Shown: positions 9,465 to 17,761 of the stretch, in pieces
Position numbering within the stretch: position 1 is the first letter of the stretch
Layout: each line of letters opens with the position of its first letter
Assembly (NCBI GenBank): GCA_030429565.1
Contig: JAUIFE010000018.1
Span: 1-64,000 of the forward strand
From: Holophagae bacterium
GTDB lineage: Bacteria; Acidobacteriota; Holophagae; Acanthopleuribacterales; Acanthopleuribacteraceae
Reading direction: 5' to 3'
DNA: 64,000 nucleotides
Notes under the pieces: generated by a model
What the model saw: the letters and a program-made list of their open reading frames with translations, nothing else
Told to the model about the DNA's origin: nothing
Database searches by the model: none
Position numbers and translations under genes: made by a program

Positions 9465-10589
9465 ATGTTCCACACCGACACGCATGACCCCGTCATACGT
9501 CGCGGCCCACCCGATCCGGCTGGAGGCTCTACCTTGCATGAAATCCTGTTAGAAGTCGGCACCAACGAGGTCGAATACCTCGAATTTTATTTGGGCGACC
9601 AAAGCTTTGGCATCAATGTCGCCAAGGTAAAGCAGTTGGTGCGCTTCGAAATCGAAAAAATCACGGCTCTACCGGATCAAATCCCCGCGCTGCTCGGCTC
9701 GTTGTACCACCTTGGCCGCCACATCCCTATTCTCGATCTCAACCTGCACTTACACCGCGAGGTCAAGGAAAACGACGCCCCGCGAATCATCATCCTCACT
9801 GACTTCAATGGAAGCCTTAGTGGCTACCTCGTCGACGGCGTCAACAAAATTCACCGCATCAATTGGAGTGATTTCCAGCCGACCTCGGCCGCGCTACAAA
9901 TCCACAATCCACGCATCACCGGTATGATCATCCTTGACAACCGCGAGATCGCCATTCTCGATTTCGAATCTATTTTGGAAGATGTTCACGCCTTGCCCAA
10001 TTTGGCGATAGAGGCCGCGATCCCCGAAGAGAACATGGCCCCGCCGGCCACCTCGGCATCAGTCGCGCCCGAGGCGCTGGCCGCGACCGCCATGTGGCGC
10101 CAACCGGCGCAGGCAGCCCCGCTCCCAACCGCGCCACAACCAAGAGTACCGGCCGGGCCCGCCGTCCACGCCGCCTCCAGTCAAGCCAAAGGTCCCAAGC
10201 TCTTCATCGCCGAAGATTCCGGCCTTTTTCGCGCCGGCCTCATTAACACCCTTCACCACTGGAACTTTCGCAATTTACACGTCTTTGAAAACGGCTTGCT
10301 TCTATTTCGCGGCCTCGAGGAATCCGTCAACCGAGCGTGTGCCGACGGCGGTGATTTCACAGACGTCGTCGATCTGGTGATCACCGATATCGAAATGCCA
10401 CAAATGGACGGCCTGACCCTCTGCCGTAATCTCAAGAAACGCTACCCCGGCTTGCCGGTAATCATTTTGTCTTCGCTAATCACCCAACAAATGGCGCTTA
10501 AATGCCAAAGCGTTGAAGCCGACGCCAACTTGTCGAAAAAGCAGCTAAACCGTTTGCAGGAAATGATCTTCACTTTCACAAATCGCTAA
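9465..10589 (+). CDS. cheV: CheV-type chemotaxis coupling protein (CheW + receiver)
   Basis: A 374-residue protein with an N-terminal CheW-like domain (about 20-180, including FGINVAKVKQLV and the ALLGSLYHLGRHIPILDL pattern). An Ala/Pro-rich linker (about 185-240) leads to a C-terminal receiver domain (about 245-370). The receiver has the acidic pair (IAEDSG), the phospho-acceptor Asp in VITDIEMPQMDG and a Lys in LSKKQ. CheV proteins couple chemoreceptors to CheA and are tuned by phosphorylation. No cheA or receptor gene lies beside it, but a cheD operon begins at 62 kb. It stands alone between its own promoter and a double terminator. Confidence 0.9.
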   Translation: MFHTDTHDPVIRRGPPDPAGGSTLHEILLEVGTNEVEYLEFYLGDQSFGINVAKVKQLVRFEIEKITALPDQIPALLGSLYHLGRHIPILDLNLHLHREVKENDAPRIIILTDFNGSLSGYLVDGVNKIHRINWSDFQPTSAALQIHNPRITGMIILDNREIAILDFESILEDVHALPNLAIEAAIPEENMAPPATSASVAPEALAATAMWRQPAQAAPLPTAPQPRVPAGPAVHAASSQAKGPKLFIAEDSGLFRAGLINTLHHWNFRNLHVFENGLLLFRGLEESVNRACADGGDFTDVVDLVITDIEMPQMDGLTLCRNLKKRYPGLPVIILSSLITQQMALKCQSVEADANLSKKQLNRLQEMIFTFTNR

Positions 10590-10609
10590 GCGTGGGGCCG
10601 CAAATGAAA

Positions 10610-10677
10610 AAAGGAACGGATCATCCGTTCCTTTCTTTATGAATGGAGCTCAAGGAACGGATCATCCGTTCCTTTTT
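10610..10677. terminator. Duplicated palindromic terminator
   Basis: Two copies of the same 23-base sequence (10611-10633 and 10652-10674), each containing the perfect inverted repeat GGAACGGAT-C-ATCCGTTCC flanked by A and T runs. They lie 18 bases apart between the converging cheV and small lipoprotein genes. The symmetric A/T flanks suit termination in both directions. The exact duplication is unusual. Confidence 0.75.
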
Positions 10678-10703
10678 GTCAAAAACGATCCGTGGTGATT
10701 TGC

Positions 10704-11012
10704 TTAAATATCACCTTGCTTGGCAGCTTTAACTGCCTTGGCCGCTTTTGGTGCAGCGGGCGCTTGGTCGGCTTTCGCGGTGGTCACAGCGTTCTTGCTG
10801 CAGCAGCTTGCTTTGGCGGTTTTGGGCGCACAGTGGCCTTTAACAACGGTGCCGGCAACCGGGCTTTCGGCTTTGGCGGCATTGGCCGTGGCGGAAGCAG
10901 TTACCGCGGGCTTTTCGCCTTGGACTTTGGCGGTGGCGGCTTTGGTTTTGTCGCAACCAAAACCCCAGCCGGCAAAACAAAAAAGAGCGGCTAAAACGAG
11001 TACTTTTTTCAT
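10704..11012 (-). CDS. Small Ala/Lys-rich Cys-containing lipoprotein
   Basis: A 102-residue protein of unknown function. It starts MKKVLVLAALFCFAG and has a hydrophobic stretch ending in GFGCDK, a loose lipobox, so it is probably a lipoprotein. The mature part is low-complexity, rich in Ala, Lys and Val, with one cysteine cluster (HCAPKTAKASCCSK) that could bind metal or form disulfides. GAGGAG precedes the ATG at 11012; a longer reading from 11102 has no signal sequence in the right place. It is transcribed toward the double terminator. Confidence 0.65.
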   Translation of the reverse strand: MKKVLVLAALFCFAGWGFGCDKTKAATAKVQGEKPAVTASATANAAKAESPVAGTVVKGHCAPKTAKASCCSKNAVTTAKADQAPAAPKAAKAVKAAKQGDI

Positions 11013-11183
11013 GGTGTCTCTCCTCTGCGAATCGGAACCGTTCATGGGCGCACCGCGAAGGCACGGATGCGACTGGAAGGGTATGGCATGGAGTGTAACC
11101 ACGGCCTCGGCGCTTTTTCAAGAGAAGTCGTCACCGAAGGTCGCGTTTGCAATCCAAGCCACCAGCCGCACCTGCTGAAAAAC

Positions 11184-12923
11184 TCAGGATAAGCCGAGAA
11201 ATTTCAAGCCCATCGACACCGGCACCTCGCGGAAGCGGCGGCTTTCGATCTGCTTCATAAAGTTGCGTAAACGCAAGGCAAGCGACACGCCTCGGTCCTG
11301 GGCAACCAAGGTTTCCAGCATGTACCACGGCAACAGCCAATGATCGGGGTAGTTTTCGCTAATGGCACCTTCAATGCGGCGGAACCCGGCCGACAGCTCG
11401 CCCACCTCACCCTTTTTAATGCGGTGGTAATCCTCGTAAAGCTGCAGTAGGCGCGCATCCGCATCACTGTACTGCTTCAGATGTGGCACGCGTTTTTGAC
11501 TGTATTCGGTTTCCGGCCAGTAACAATCGTCGGCGGCGCCCGCAAAAGCCGACACCACTTGGTCACCCACCGCCATGTCGTAAACACCCCAGCTTGGGTC
11601 GAACAGTAAATGCTCACCTAAGGTCACACGGCACTGGCTGAACGTGAGCAGCATCAGCAAGCCTTCTTCGTTACAGGTCGTCTTTTCCAGCACGCCTTCA
11701 ACAATCACGCCGGACTTAAAACGCAACGCACCGCGAACCCCCGTCTCTTTAAAGCCGTAACGGCTGAGATCAGCGGCGCTTTTGCGGGCCAAAGCTTCGC
11801 CGTCCTCCAGGACCCCCAGCGGTGAGCCATAACCCTCGGCGTGGTGTGCCTTGCCGTGACCTTCCAATTGCCGGCCGTGGCAGGCCAAAGCACAGGGCCC
11901 GCTGAATTGCAGGTAATCGGCATTTTTGTCGCCGATAATGTTGCTCAGGGTTCCCGTAATCTGCAAGCCGGAATTCAAATGAACCGTGCCCACCTCGCCG
12001 CTGCGTTGCATGACGCTGAGCGCCCGACGACCGCCGGTTTTAAAGGCAAACTTCTCGCAGACCTCGTCCAAAATACTATTGAGTTGCTCAAACGTCTCCA
12101 CCACAAAGAGTTGCGGCTGTTGCTTGGTGATGTCGTAGTTCACATCGATACAGCCCGCCGTCAGCGGAATCTTTTTGACTTCAGGCAGGTGCAGGAAGTA
12201 ACTTTCACCGACCGAGCTCAGAATACCGGCGCCGTAAATTTTGTAGTCCTCGGGTTTGCCAATCAAGCCGTATTCCACCGTCCACCAGTGCAAACGCGAC
12301 AGCAAGCTTGCTTCCGAGCTAAAGCTGACGGCGGCAATCGCCTTTTCCAAACCGGTCTCGGCTTCGTAAATCTGCTCCGCCGTGCTGGCGATATCTTCTT
12401 TCACCACCGACAAATGGCGAATGGCGTTGTAAACATCAAGGTCCTCGTTGGAGGAAAATGCCAATTTGCCCACTTCGCCGAAGCGACGCAGGAAGCGATT
12501 GTAATCTGGATCGGGAATAATCGGGGCGTGACCGGCCGATTCGTGGATGATGTCGGGCGCGGGCGTGTATGCCAAGTGGTCGGCCGTGCGAATATCGGTC
12601 GCAATCGTCAAAATCCCCAACGCTTGAAATTCTTGAAAGGCGCGCGGTGGAATAAAGCCGTCAACACAGACGGCGCCCCAGCCAAAACGCGACAAACAGG
12701 TGTCCATTTCCTCAATCCGGGGAATACGGTCAATTGAAATCCCGGTCTGCTGCAAGCCATCCACATATATAGGATGGGCCGTGTCCTTGAGCTGGTTATA
12801 CGTTTGCAGCAAAATGAACCGCCACACCGCTTGGTCTACGGTGTCGTAAGCATCGTAATCCTGGTGAACAACATAGCGGCGTAGGTGTGCCGGCACGCGG
12901 TCCAAGGTTTCGTGAGCACTCAT
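11184..12923 (-). CDS. Aromatic amino acid (phenylalanine) hydroxylase, long form
   Basis: A 579-residue protein whose first half is a pterin-dependent aromatic amino acid hydroxylase. The iron ligands are H127 and H132 (IIHESAGHAP) and E217 (LHWWTVEYGL). The family hydroxylates Phe, Tyr or Trp using tetrahydrobiopterin, O2 and Fe(II). Short bacterial PhhA proteins have about 260-300 residues; this one has an extra C-terminal half of about 250-300 residues without a domain I can name. The start at 12923 is the second of two ATG codons, five bases after GGAGG. No pterin carbinolamine dehydratase gene is adjacent. Substrate preference cannot be read from the sequence. Confidence 0.88.
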   Translation of the reverse strand: MSAHETLDRVPAHLRRYVVHQDYDAYDTVDQAVWRFILLQTYNQLKDTAHPIYVDGLQQTGISIDRIPRIEEMDTCLSRFGWGAVCVDGFIPPRAFQEFQALGILTIATDIRTADHLAYTPAPDIIHESAGHAPIIPDPDYNRFLRRFGEVGKLAFSSNEDLDVYNAIRHLSVVKEDIASTAEQIYEAETGLEKAIAAVSFSSEASLLSRLHWWTVEYGLIGKPEDYKIYGAGILSSVGESYFLHLPEVKKIPLTAGCIDVNYDITKQQPQLFVVETFEQLNSILDEVCEKFAFKTGGRRALSVMQRSGEVGTVHLNSGLQITGTLSNIIGDKNADYLQFSGPCALACHGRQLEGHGKAHHAEGYGSPLGVLEDGEALARKSAADLSRYGFKETGVRGALRFKSGVIVEGVLEKTTCNEEGLLMLLTFSQCRVTLGEHLLFDPSWGVYDMAVGDQVVSAFAGAADDCYWPETEYSQKRVPHLKQYSDADARLLQLYEDYHRIKKGEVGELSAGFRRIEGAISENYPDHWLLPWYMLETLVAQDRGVSLALRLRNFMKQIESRRFREVPVSMGLKFLGLS

Positions 12924-13368
12924 CATGACCTCCAAACAACTGTTCCTATTGGGTCGTCGCGCGGTGAACCGCGTGCTGGAGCACGAGGTTGAATCGATAC
13001 GCAGGAGCGGCGCGGCTTGGGCGCGCCGAACAGCGCAAGCGCATGTGCGAGGATCTGCAAGGTCGGCCGAAAGAGGCACGGTCAAAACGCGCTAAAAACA
13101 CCTTGCCGGCTTTCAGCGTCCATCAATGCTTTGACCTGATAAGCACGATCCTTGCCGGTGATTTTGGACAAAATCATCCACACTTATCGCGTTTTTCAGG
13201 TTATGCAGCCTCACCATTCTAACCTGATCCCGGAACAAAACCTAGCAGGCATTTCGATGCCGGATTGCCTTTCAGTTTCGAAAAACACTGTTATTAAGAC
13301 GCTTAGTTTAAGACCCCGTCATGCGGCCGCCATCACCGCACGGCACCCCGCATCCAGGCTAAAATTGA

Positions 13369-13399
13369 TTGACGACGGCGCCCAACCTACTGCTAGAGT
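13369..13399 (+). promoter_or_regulatory. Putative promoter of sohB
   Basis: TTGACG (13369-13374) and an extended -10 TGCTAGAGT (TAGAGT at 13394-13399) lie 60-90 bases before sohB; the 19-base spacer is long but the TGn extension compensates. The remainder of the 535-base gap (12924-13458) between the divergent hydroxylase gene and sohB shows no convincing gene. Confidence 0.45.
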
Positions 13400-13458
13400 G
13401 AGGGGCGGGATTCTTTTCACAGGACCTAGGCCTGGCGAGACCCGACATTTGAGGTTTT

Positions 13459-14484
13459 ATGCAATTCGTACTGGAAATCGCCGCCTTTCTCACCAAAACC
13501 GGCATCGTGACCCTCGCTGTCGGCGCCCTGATCCTGCTCATCGCCGCTATGTTCCGCCGCCAAAACGACGGCGAGATCGGCACCATTAGTGTGCTTGACC
13601 TCGGCATCCACCTCGACAACCTCGTCGACGGCGTCCGCTATGCCGTGCTTGACCGTAAAGCCGCCAAAGAGCACGACAAGAAACAGAAAAAAGAACGCAA
13701 AAACGCACAGCCGTCCGAAAAACGCATTTTTGTGCTCGACTTTGACGGCGATATCGCCGCCACCCAGGTCACTGAGTTACGCGAACAGATCACCGCCGTA
13801 CTCGGCTTCGCCGACCCCGGCAAAGACGAAGTGGTCGTCCGCCTCGAGTCTTCGGGTGGGATGGTTCACCAATACGGCCTTGCCGCCGCCCAATTGGCGC
13901 GCCTGGGCGACAAAAAAATCCCGCTCACCGTGTGTATTGACCGTGTCGCCGCCAGTGGCGGGTACATGATGGCCTGTGTCGCCGACCGCATTCTCGCCGC
14001 GCCCTTCGCCATCCTCGGTTCCATCGGCGTCATCGCCATGTTTCCCAACTTCCACCGCCTGATGGAAAAATACGATGTCGACTACCTGGAACTCACCGCC
14101 GGCGAGTTCAAACGCACTCTTTCGCCGCTGGGCGAGATCACCGAAAAGGGTCGCGAGAAATTCCAAAGCGAACTGGAAGATACCCACCTTTTGTTTAAAG
14201 ACTTCATCCATCAACACCGCCCCGACGTCGCCCTCGACCAAGTCGCCACCGGCGAAACCTGGTACGGCACGCGCGCCCTCGATCAAAAACTGATCGACCG
14301 CCTTGTCACCAGCGACGACTACTTGGTTGAACGCCGCGCCGAAGCCGATATCTTTTTGGTCCGTTACGACGTGGCCAAAAGCGTGCGCGAACGCGTGGCA
14401 AGTACTTTGACCCAGGCCGGCGCCGACGTGATAAAAAAGGTTTGGTCGGCACTCGAAGAGCGCGGCCGTTTCCGCGCGCAGTAA
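13459..14484 (+). CDS. sohB: SohB-like inner-membrane S49 peptidase
   Basis: A 341-residue protein with an N-terminal hydrophobic helix (about 5-30) and a charged linker rich in Lys and Glu. The S49 protease domain has the nucleophile S166 in VAASGGYMMA and the general base K218 in GEFKRTLSP, a Ser-Lys dyad as in SppA and SohB. Its length matches Escherichia coli SohB (about 350). The active site is expected to face the periplasm. GAGG lies just before the ATG. The next gene follows after 35 bases on the same strand. Confidence 0.88.
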   Translation: MQFVLEIAAFLTKTGIVTLAVGALILLIAAMFRRQNDGEIGTISVLDLGIHLDNLVDGVRYAVLDRKAAKEHDKKQKKERKNAQPSEKRIFVLDFDGDIAATQVTELREQITAVLGFADPGKDEVVVRLESSGGMVHQYGLAAAQLARLGDKKIPLTVCIDRVAASGGYMMACVADRILAAPFAILGSIGVIAMFPNFHRLMEKYDVDYLELTAGEFKRTLSPLGEITEKGREKFQSELEDTHLLFKDFIHQHRPDVALDQVATGETWYGTRALDQKLIDRLVTSDDYLVERRAEADIFLVRYDVAKSVRERVASTLTQAGADVIKKVWSALEERGRFRAQ

Positions 14485-14519
14485 ACCCGCCCCCCCCCCC
14501 TCACCCAAAGGAGCCCACC

Positions 14520-15482
14520 ATGGATCACATGATGCGACTGGTAAAGGCCTGGCTTATGATCGGCCTGTTTCTGTCCTTCCTCATTTATGCCGCCCTGCTG
14601 ATCCAAAGCCGGCCGCTCGAACCACTCACCGGCACCGCGCCACGGGTTACGTTCACACCGCCGACACCTGATGCCGTGCCAAGCGGCACCGCGACGAGCA
14701 ATCCGCAACCCATGACAGACGCGCAGCCGCAATCACCTGAGCCGGTCGAATTAACCCAGTTCCCGGGCGACGAAAGCAACACGCAGCCAAATGTTACGAC
14801 GTCGAACAACAGCGATTCCGAGCCGGATCCCCTACCCGAGCCGGCTCCCGTACCCACGCCGACCAACGCCGAACCAAACACCGACGCGTTAGCCAACGCC
14901 GAACCAGAACCGGCGACATCGGAACCACCTGCTGCGACGACCTCGATCGAGACCAACCCGAGCAGCGATCAGCAAGCGGCCGATGAGGCGGGTTTTTCAC
15001 CTGAAGCGGACCTAAGCGATACCGACGCGGGTTCCGAACAAACCGACCAGCCGGAAGCCGGCACCATTGGCGGCGGCCCTCTGTTAAACATAGAGGTTCC
15101 CGACCTTGAGGCGCGGTTAACGCAAGCCGAAATCGACAACTATCAACGGGTGACCCTAAGGTTGCCGGCCGGCGCTGTTGTCAGCGCACCTTTCGCCGGC
15201 GAAGTCGTGAAAACCTACCTCGCGCCCCAAACCGGCTATACCTTGTACCTTGTATCCAAAGAAAAACAGCGCGTTTTGATGATTGGCGGATTGCGCAAGG
15301 ACCAACTGGCTGCGGCGGGTACCAGTCTGCCAGGCGGCGCCCGCCTGGGCCTGACCGCCGTCACCGATGCCAGTGAGCATTTGCTATACCTCCAGGTTCG
15401 CAAACTTGACGACGCAAGTAATTGGTGGAACGGCAGCCTGGAAGATCCACGGCCCTACTGCCGCGCCTGGCTAAAGCGCTAG
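14520..15482 (+). CDS. Membrane-anchored protein with degenerate M23-like domain
   Basis: A 320-residue protein with one N-terminal membrane helix (about 9-30). A long low-complexity Pro/Thr/Glu/Asn-rich linker follows (about 35-185), then a C-terminal globular part. That part reads like the core of an M23/LytM domain (AGAVVSAPFAGEVV, then TGYTLYLVSK, GGARLGLTAV and LLYLQVRKLDD). The metal-binding HxxxD and HxH residues of M23 peptidases are absent, so if the match is right it is a non-catalytic member, as in some division or amidase-activator proteins. The assignment is inference from pattern. The start follows AAAGGAG at 14520. Confidence 0.65.
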   Translation: MDHMMRLVKAWLMIGLFLSFLIYAALLIQSRPLEPLTGTAPRVTFTPPTPDAVPSGTATSNPQPMTDAQPQSPEPVELTQFPGDESNTQPNVTTSNNSDSEPDPLPEPAPVPTPTNAEPNTDALANAEPEPATSEPPAATTSIETNPSSDQQAADEAGFSPEADLSDTDAGSEQTDQPEAGTIGGGPLLNIEVPDLEARLTQAEIDNYQRVTLRLPAGAVVSAPFAGEVVKTYLAPQTGYTLYLVSKEKQRVLMIGGLRKDQLAAAGTSLPGGARLGLTAVTDASEHLLYLQVRKLDDASNWWNGSLEDPRPYCRAWLKR

Positions 15483-15491
15483 CGCCCCAAC

Positions 15492-15530
15492 AAAAAAGGG
15501 CAGGCATCGCGCCTTTGCGCCATACCTGCC
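15492..15530 (-). terminator. Rho-independent terminator, minus strand
   Basis: On the minus strand GGCAGG (15530-15525) pairs with CCTGCC (15504-15499), enclosing an inner GCGC-aaag-GCGC hairpin, and is followed by CTTTTTT. It would end transcripts coming from the small-protein genes at 15696-16864. Confidence 0.55.
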
Positions 15531-15695
15531 AACGGCTGAAGGGACCTTTGATAGCAGCCTTCAATCCTATGGTTTGTCAAAAAAGCAAACCCTCTTTTAA
15601 TGAAGTATTCATTGCGTCATATCGTGTCGACGCATTGCGGTATCGATAGATAGAGACCGGGTTTTACCCGCGACCGCCGCGCGTTGTGTCAAAGG

Positions 15696-15896
15696 TCAGA
15701 CGCGCGCATGGGTGGCGGAAACCCCGCCAAAAATCGCGTACAAAATCAAGCCGATCAGCGGTAGAAACAGAATCGTCAATGACCAACCGATTTTGTAGAG
15801 CATACTCGCCGGCGAGGCAAGAATGCGGAAAAGGGCGATGATATCCAGAATGAAAATAACCAAACCGAATAAAGTACCAAATGATGCAAATTCCAT
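15696..15896 (-). CDS. Small PLDc_N-type membrane protein
   Basis: A 66-residue protein with two hydrophobic helices. The second part (YKIGWSLTILFLPLIGLILYAIFG) matches the short PLDc_N (phospholipase D N-terminal) membrane domain found in many stand-alone small proteins and in cardiolipin synthases. No phospholipase domain is present. AAGGAG lies at good spacing before the ATG. It follows two other small envelope genes in the same direction with gaps of about 100 bases. Function unknown. Confidence 0.75.
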   Translation of the reverse strand: MEFASFGTLFGLVIFILDIIALFRILASPASMLYKIGWSLTILFLPLIGLILYAIFGGVSATHARV

Positions 15897-15998
15897 GATA
15901 TCTCCTTACAGGTTGCTTCCGAAGTGCGCCGCAGAAAACAGCCTCGACCGTGGCGATGTACCTGTTTGAGACAGGACGCCGGGAGGCGAACAGACGCG

Positions 15999-16415
15999 TT
16001 ATTCTTCGAAATGTTGGCTGAAGTCGCTGAATTGTTGTTTGAGTTCCGATTGCAGCGCGGCCGGTAATGAATCAAAAAACCAGCCCAAGCCCAGCGCCAG
16101 CAAAACGGCCTCAAGCGGCCGCTGCTGAATGAGCGCTTGCCAATTGGGACGACCCGCATTATTGAGCAGAGGCTCGGTATCTTTTTCAGCGGCGTCGGCC
16201 GGCGCGAGGTAACGCAGACCCAACACCGCTAAAAAAGATAGGGGTAAACCCAGGCAAAGTACCGCCAATATCAAGGCGGTCGGTACGACTCCAATCTGCA
16301 CCAATCCCCACTGGTAGAGCGCAAACAAAGCAAACCCAAAACCCACCAACAAAAAAAATGCGGATATGATCAAAATCAGAAAAGAAACGATGAGTTTTAG
16401 CAGCCAGTTTTTCAT
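15999..16415 (-). CDS. YqjE-like small inner-membrane protein
   Basis: A 138-residue protein with two strong N-terminal helices (about 5-35 and 43-70), a cytoplasmic linker and a weak hydrophobic stretch near LLALGLGWFF, ending in a polar helix. It lies downstream of a DUF883 (YqjD/ElaB) gene as yqjE does in Escherichia coli, which suggests a YqjE-like role, but sequence alone is too simple to prove it. The start at 16415 (MKNWLLKL) follows AAGGA; an in-frame ATG 26 codons earlier lacks a ribosome site. Confidence 0.6.
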   Translation of the reverse strand: MKNWLLKLIVSFLILIISAFFLLVGFGFALFALYQWGLVQIGVVPTALILAVLCLGLPLSFLAVLGLRYLAPADAAEKDTEPLLNNAGRPNWQALIQQRPLEAVLLALGLGWFFDSLPAALQSELKQQFSDFSQHFEE

Positions 16416-16513
16416 GAGGGATTCCTTAAAGGGGAATAAGGGTACAGATGCGCCGAAGCGAATCGATGAGGCGGCCGCAAGCGACCGCCCCAATCTGATT
16501 TATTGACGGCGCC

Positions 16514-16864
16514 TTAACGACGCTTCAACAACGCAGCGGCCAGAAGGCCAAGCCCGAAGGCGCTGCCGACATAAACAAGCGGCCGTTCTTTAACGGCGCT
16601 TTCGGCGCGGTCGATCGTTTTGCGACCGGCTTCGGCAGTGTTGTCCAACAATTCTTTGCCGGCGTCGGCGACGTTGCCGGCGACGCGGTTCATTTCGCGG
16701 GTGCTGAGCTGGGTCATAACCGAGGTCAGCGAGGCCAAATCTTCGCGTAAGCTCTTCATATCCTCGCGAATGTTTTCAAGTTCATCCGCAGGCGAGAGCG
16801 TGGTATTTTTCTGTGAAAAGTTGCTAACGTTAGAGGTCTCTTTTAATGCAGTTTGTGTGGTCAT
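16514..16864 (-). CDS. DUF883 / YqjD-ElaB family protein
   Basis: A 116-residue protein with a soluble coiled-coil N-terminal part (about 28-90) and a C-terminal membrane anchor ending in RR (GSAFGLGLLAAALLKRR), the hallmark of YqjD/ElaB proteins. The family sits in the inner membrane through this tail, binds ribosomes and is induced in stationary phase in Escherichia coli. AAGGAT precedes the ATG. It is probably the first gene of a small stress/envelope cluster with the two genes downstream. Confidence 0.8.
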   Translation of the reverse strand: MTTQTALKETSNVSNFSQKNTTLSPADELENIREDMKSLREDLASLTSVMTQLSTREMNRVAGNVADAGKELLDNTAEAGRKTIDRAESAVKERPLVYVGSAFGLGLLAAALLKRR

Positions 16865-17109
16865 AGATCCATCCTTTATGTAAAATTTTGGTTTTTCAAC
16901 CGTTTGGTGAAGGTAGAAATACGTGAAAAGCCACGCATTTCATTGCGAATTCGCTAAACATCAAATACCAACTTGGCAAGGTGCTTAGTGTCACATGGCT
17001 GCCGACGCGGTGCTGTTCGTCATTTACTTGACAACAGAATCTTTAATTATTCAGGAGGCATTAGCTGCATCTCATAGCGTCGAACCATTGCGACCAAAGG
17101 TCTTCATTA

Positions 17110-17310
17110 TTAGCCGTTGCCGTCTTTAGTGTGATCATCGATCTCGTCTTCGACTTCCTCTTTCAGCTCCTTGGCTGTATCCTTGACTTTCTCGACTTTT
17201 TGATCAACCTTCTTGCCGGCTTTCTCGAAAGTGCCTTCTTTCTCTTGAACACAACTAAACAGGAAGCCAGACATTAAAACGATCAGTACAATAGATTTCA
17301 TCAATTTCAT
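17110..17310 (-). CDS. Small charged lipoprotein
   Basis: A 66-residue protein with a short signal peptide ending in a lipobox (FLFSC), so Cys20 would be lipidated. The mature part is a highly charged Lys/Glu helix (GKKVDQKVEKVKDTAKELK) and ends DGNG. Its pattern resembles small stress-related lipoproteins or LEA-like helices. AAGGAG lies seven bases before the ATG. It is set apart from the cluster at 16.8 kb by about 245 bases, so it probably has its own promoter. Confidence 0.7.
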   Translation of the reverse strand: MKLMKSIVLIVLMSGFLFSCVQEKEGTFEKAGKKVDQKVEKVKDTAKELKEEVEDEIDDHTKDGNG

Positions 17311-17552
17311 TTAATCACTCCTTATCGTGTCGCTGCCCCTTAGTATTGCAACACCAATGCCAAAACTCAAAAAAAACACATAAACCACGTAACCCCAATA
17401 CCTTACAATGCATCAAGCAATACCTCTCATCGAACAGAATACGGCTCATCTGGTAATTTCTACAAAAGCCGAGGTAGTTCTTTCAAACCTTAAAAGCACA
17501 ACACGCGAAGCTCATTTCAGCCTAAGACCCGGAATGGAGCATCCAAACAAAA

Positions 17553-17590
17553 ATAAGCGTGGATGGCTTTGAAAAACCACCCACGCTTAT
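17553..17590. other. Hairpin without a T-run
   Basis: ATAAGCGTGG (17553-17562) and CCACGCTTAT (17581-17590) form a perfect 10-bp stem, extended inside by TGG/CCA. No T-run follows on either strand. It lies in the gap between the small lipoprotein gene and the inverted-repeat element at 17601. The remaining bases of 17311-17552 show no gene. Confidence 0.45.
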
Positions 17591-17600
17591 CGTGTCTTCA

Positions 17601-17759
17601 CCTAAACTAATCTATTAGGCTAAAAGATATCGTTCAATATATATAGTGAAACGTTTAGCAAGAGATACAGGCTTACACGGGGGTAAGCCGGGCGTTTTAA
17701 CATGATATTACAGCCCACCAGGTTATGCGGTTTTGCCGCCAAGAATCGCTCGGCTTAGG
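17601..17759. mobile_element. Diverged small inverted-repeat element (MITE-like)
   Basis: This 159-bp stretch begins CCTAAACT and ends AAGAATCGCTCGGCTTAGG. Its interior aligns by eye with the element at 20102-20259 read in reverse, for example GTGAAACGT near the left third, TTACAGCCCA, and TTTTGCCGCCAAGAATCGCT at the right end. The left end is more eroded than the right. No target duplication is visible. It ends two bases from the mscS stop codon, so it sits in the mscS 3' region. No coding capacity. Confidence 0.6.
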
Positions 17760-17761
17760 TT

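Noticed and set aside
11841..12737. 298-codon reading on the plus strand
   Set aside because: It lies wholly antisense to the aromatic amino acid hydroxylase gene, whose motifs are unmistakable; long antisense frames are common in GC-rich coding DNA.
13152..13589. 145-codon reading across the sohB promoter and start
   Set aside because: It overlaps sohB in another frame, has Arg/His-rich shadow composition and no ribosome site.
13777..14508. 243-codon reading on the minus strand
   Set aside because: Antisense to sohB; composition of a shadow frame.
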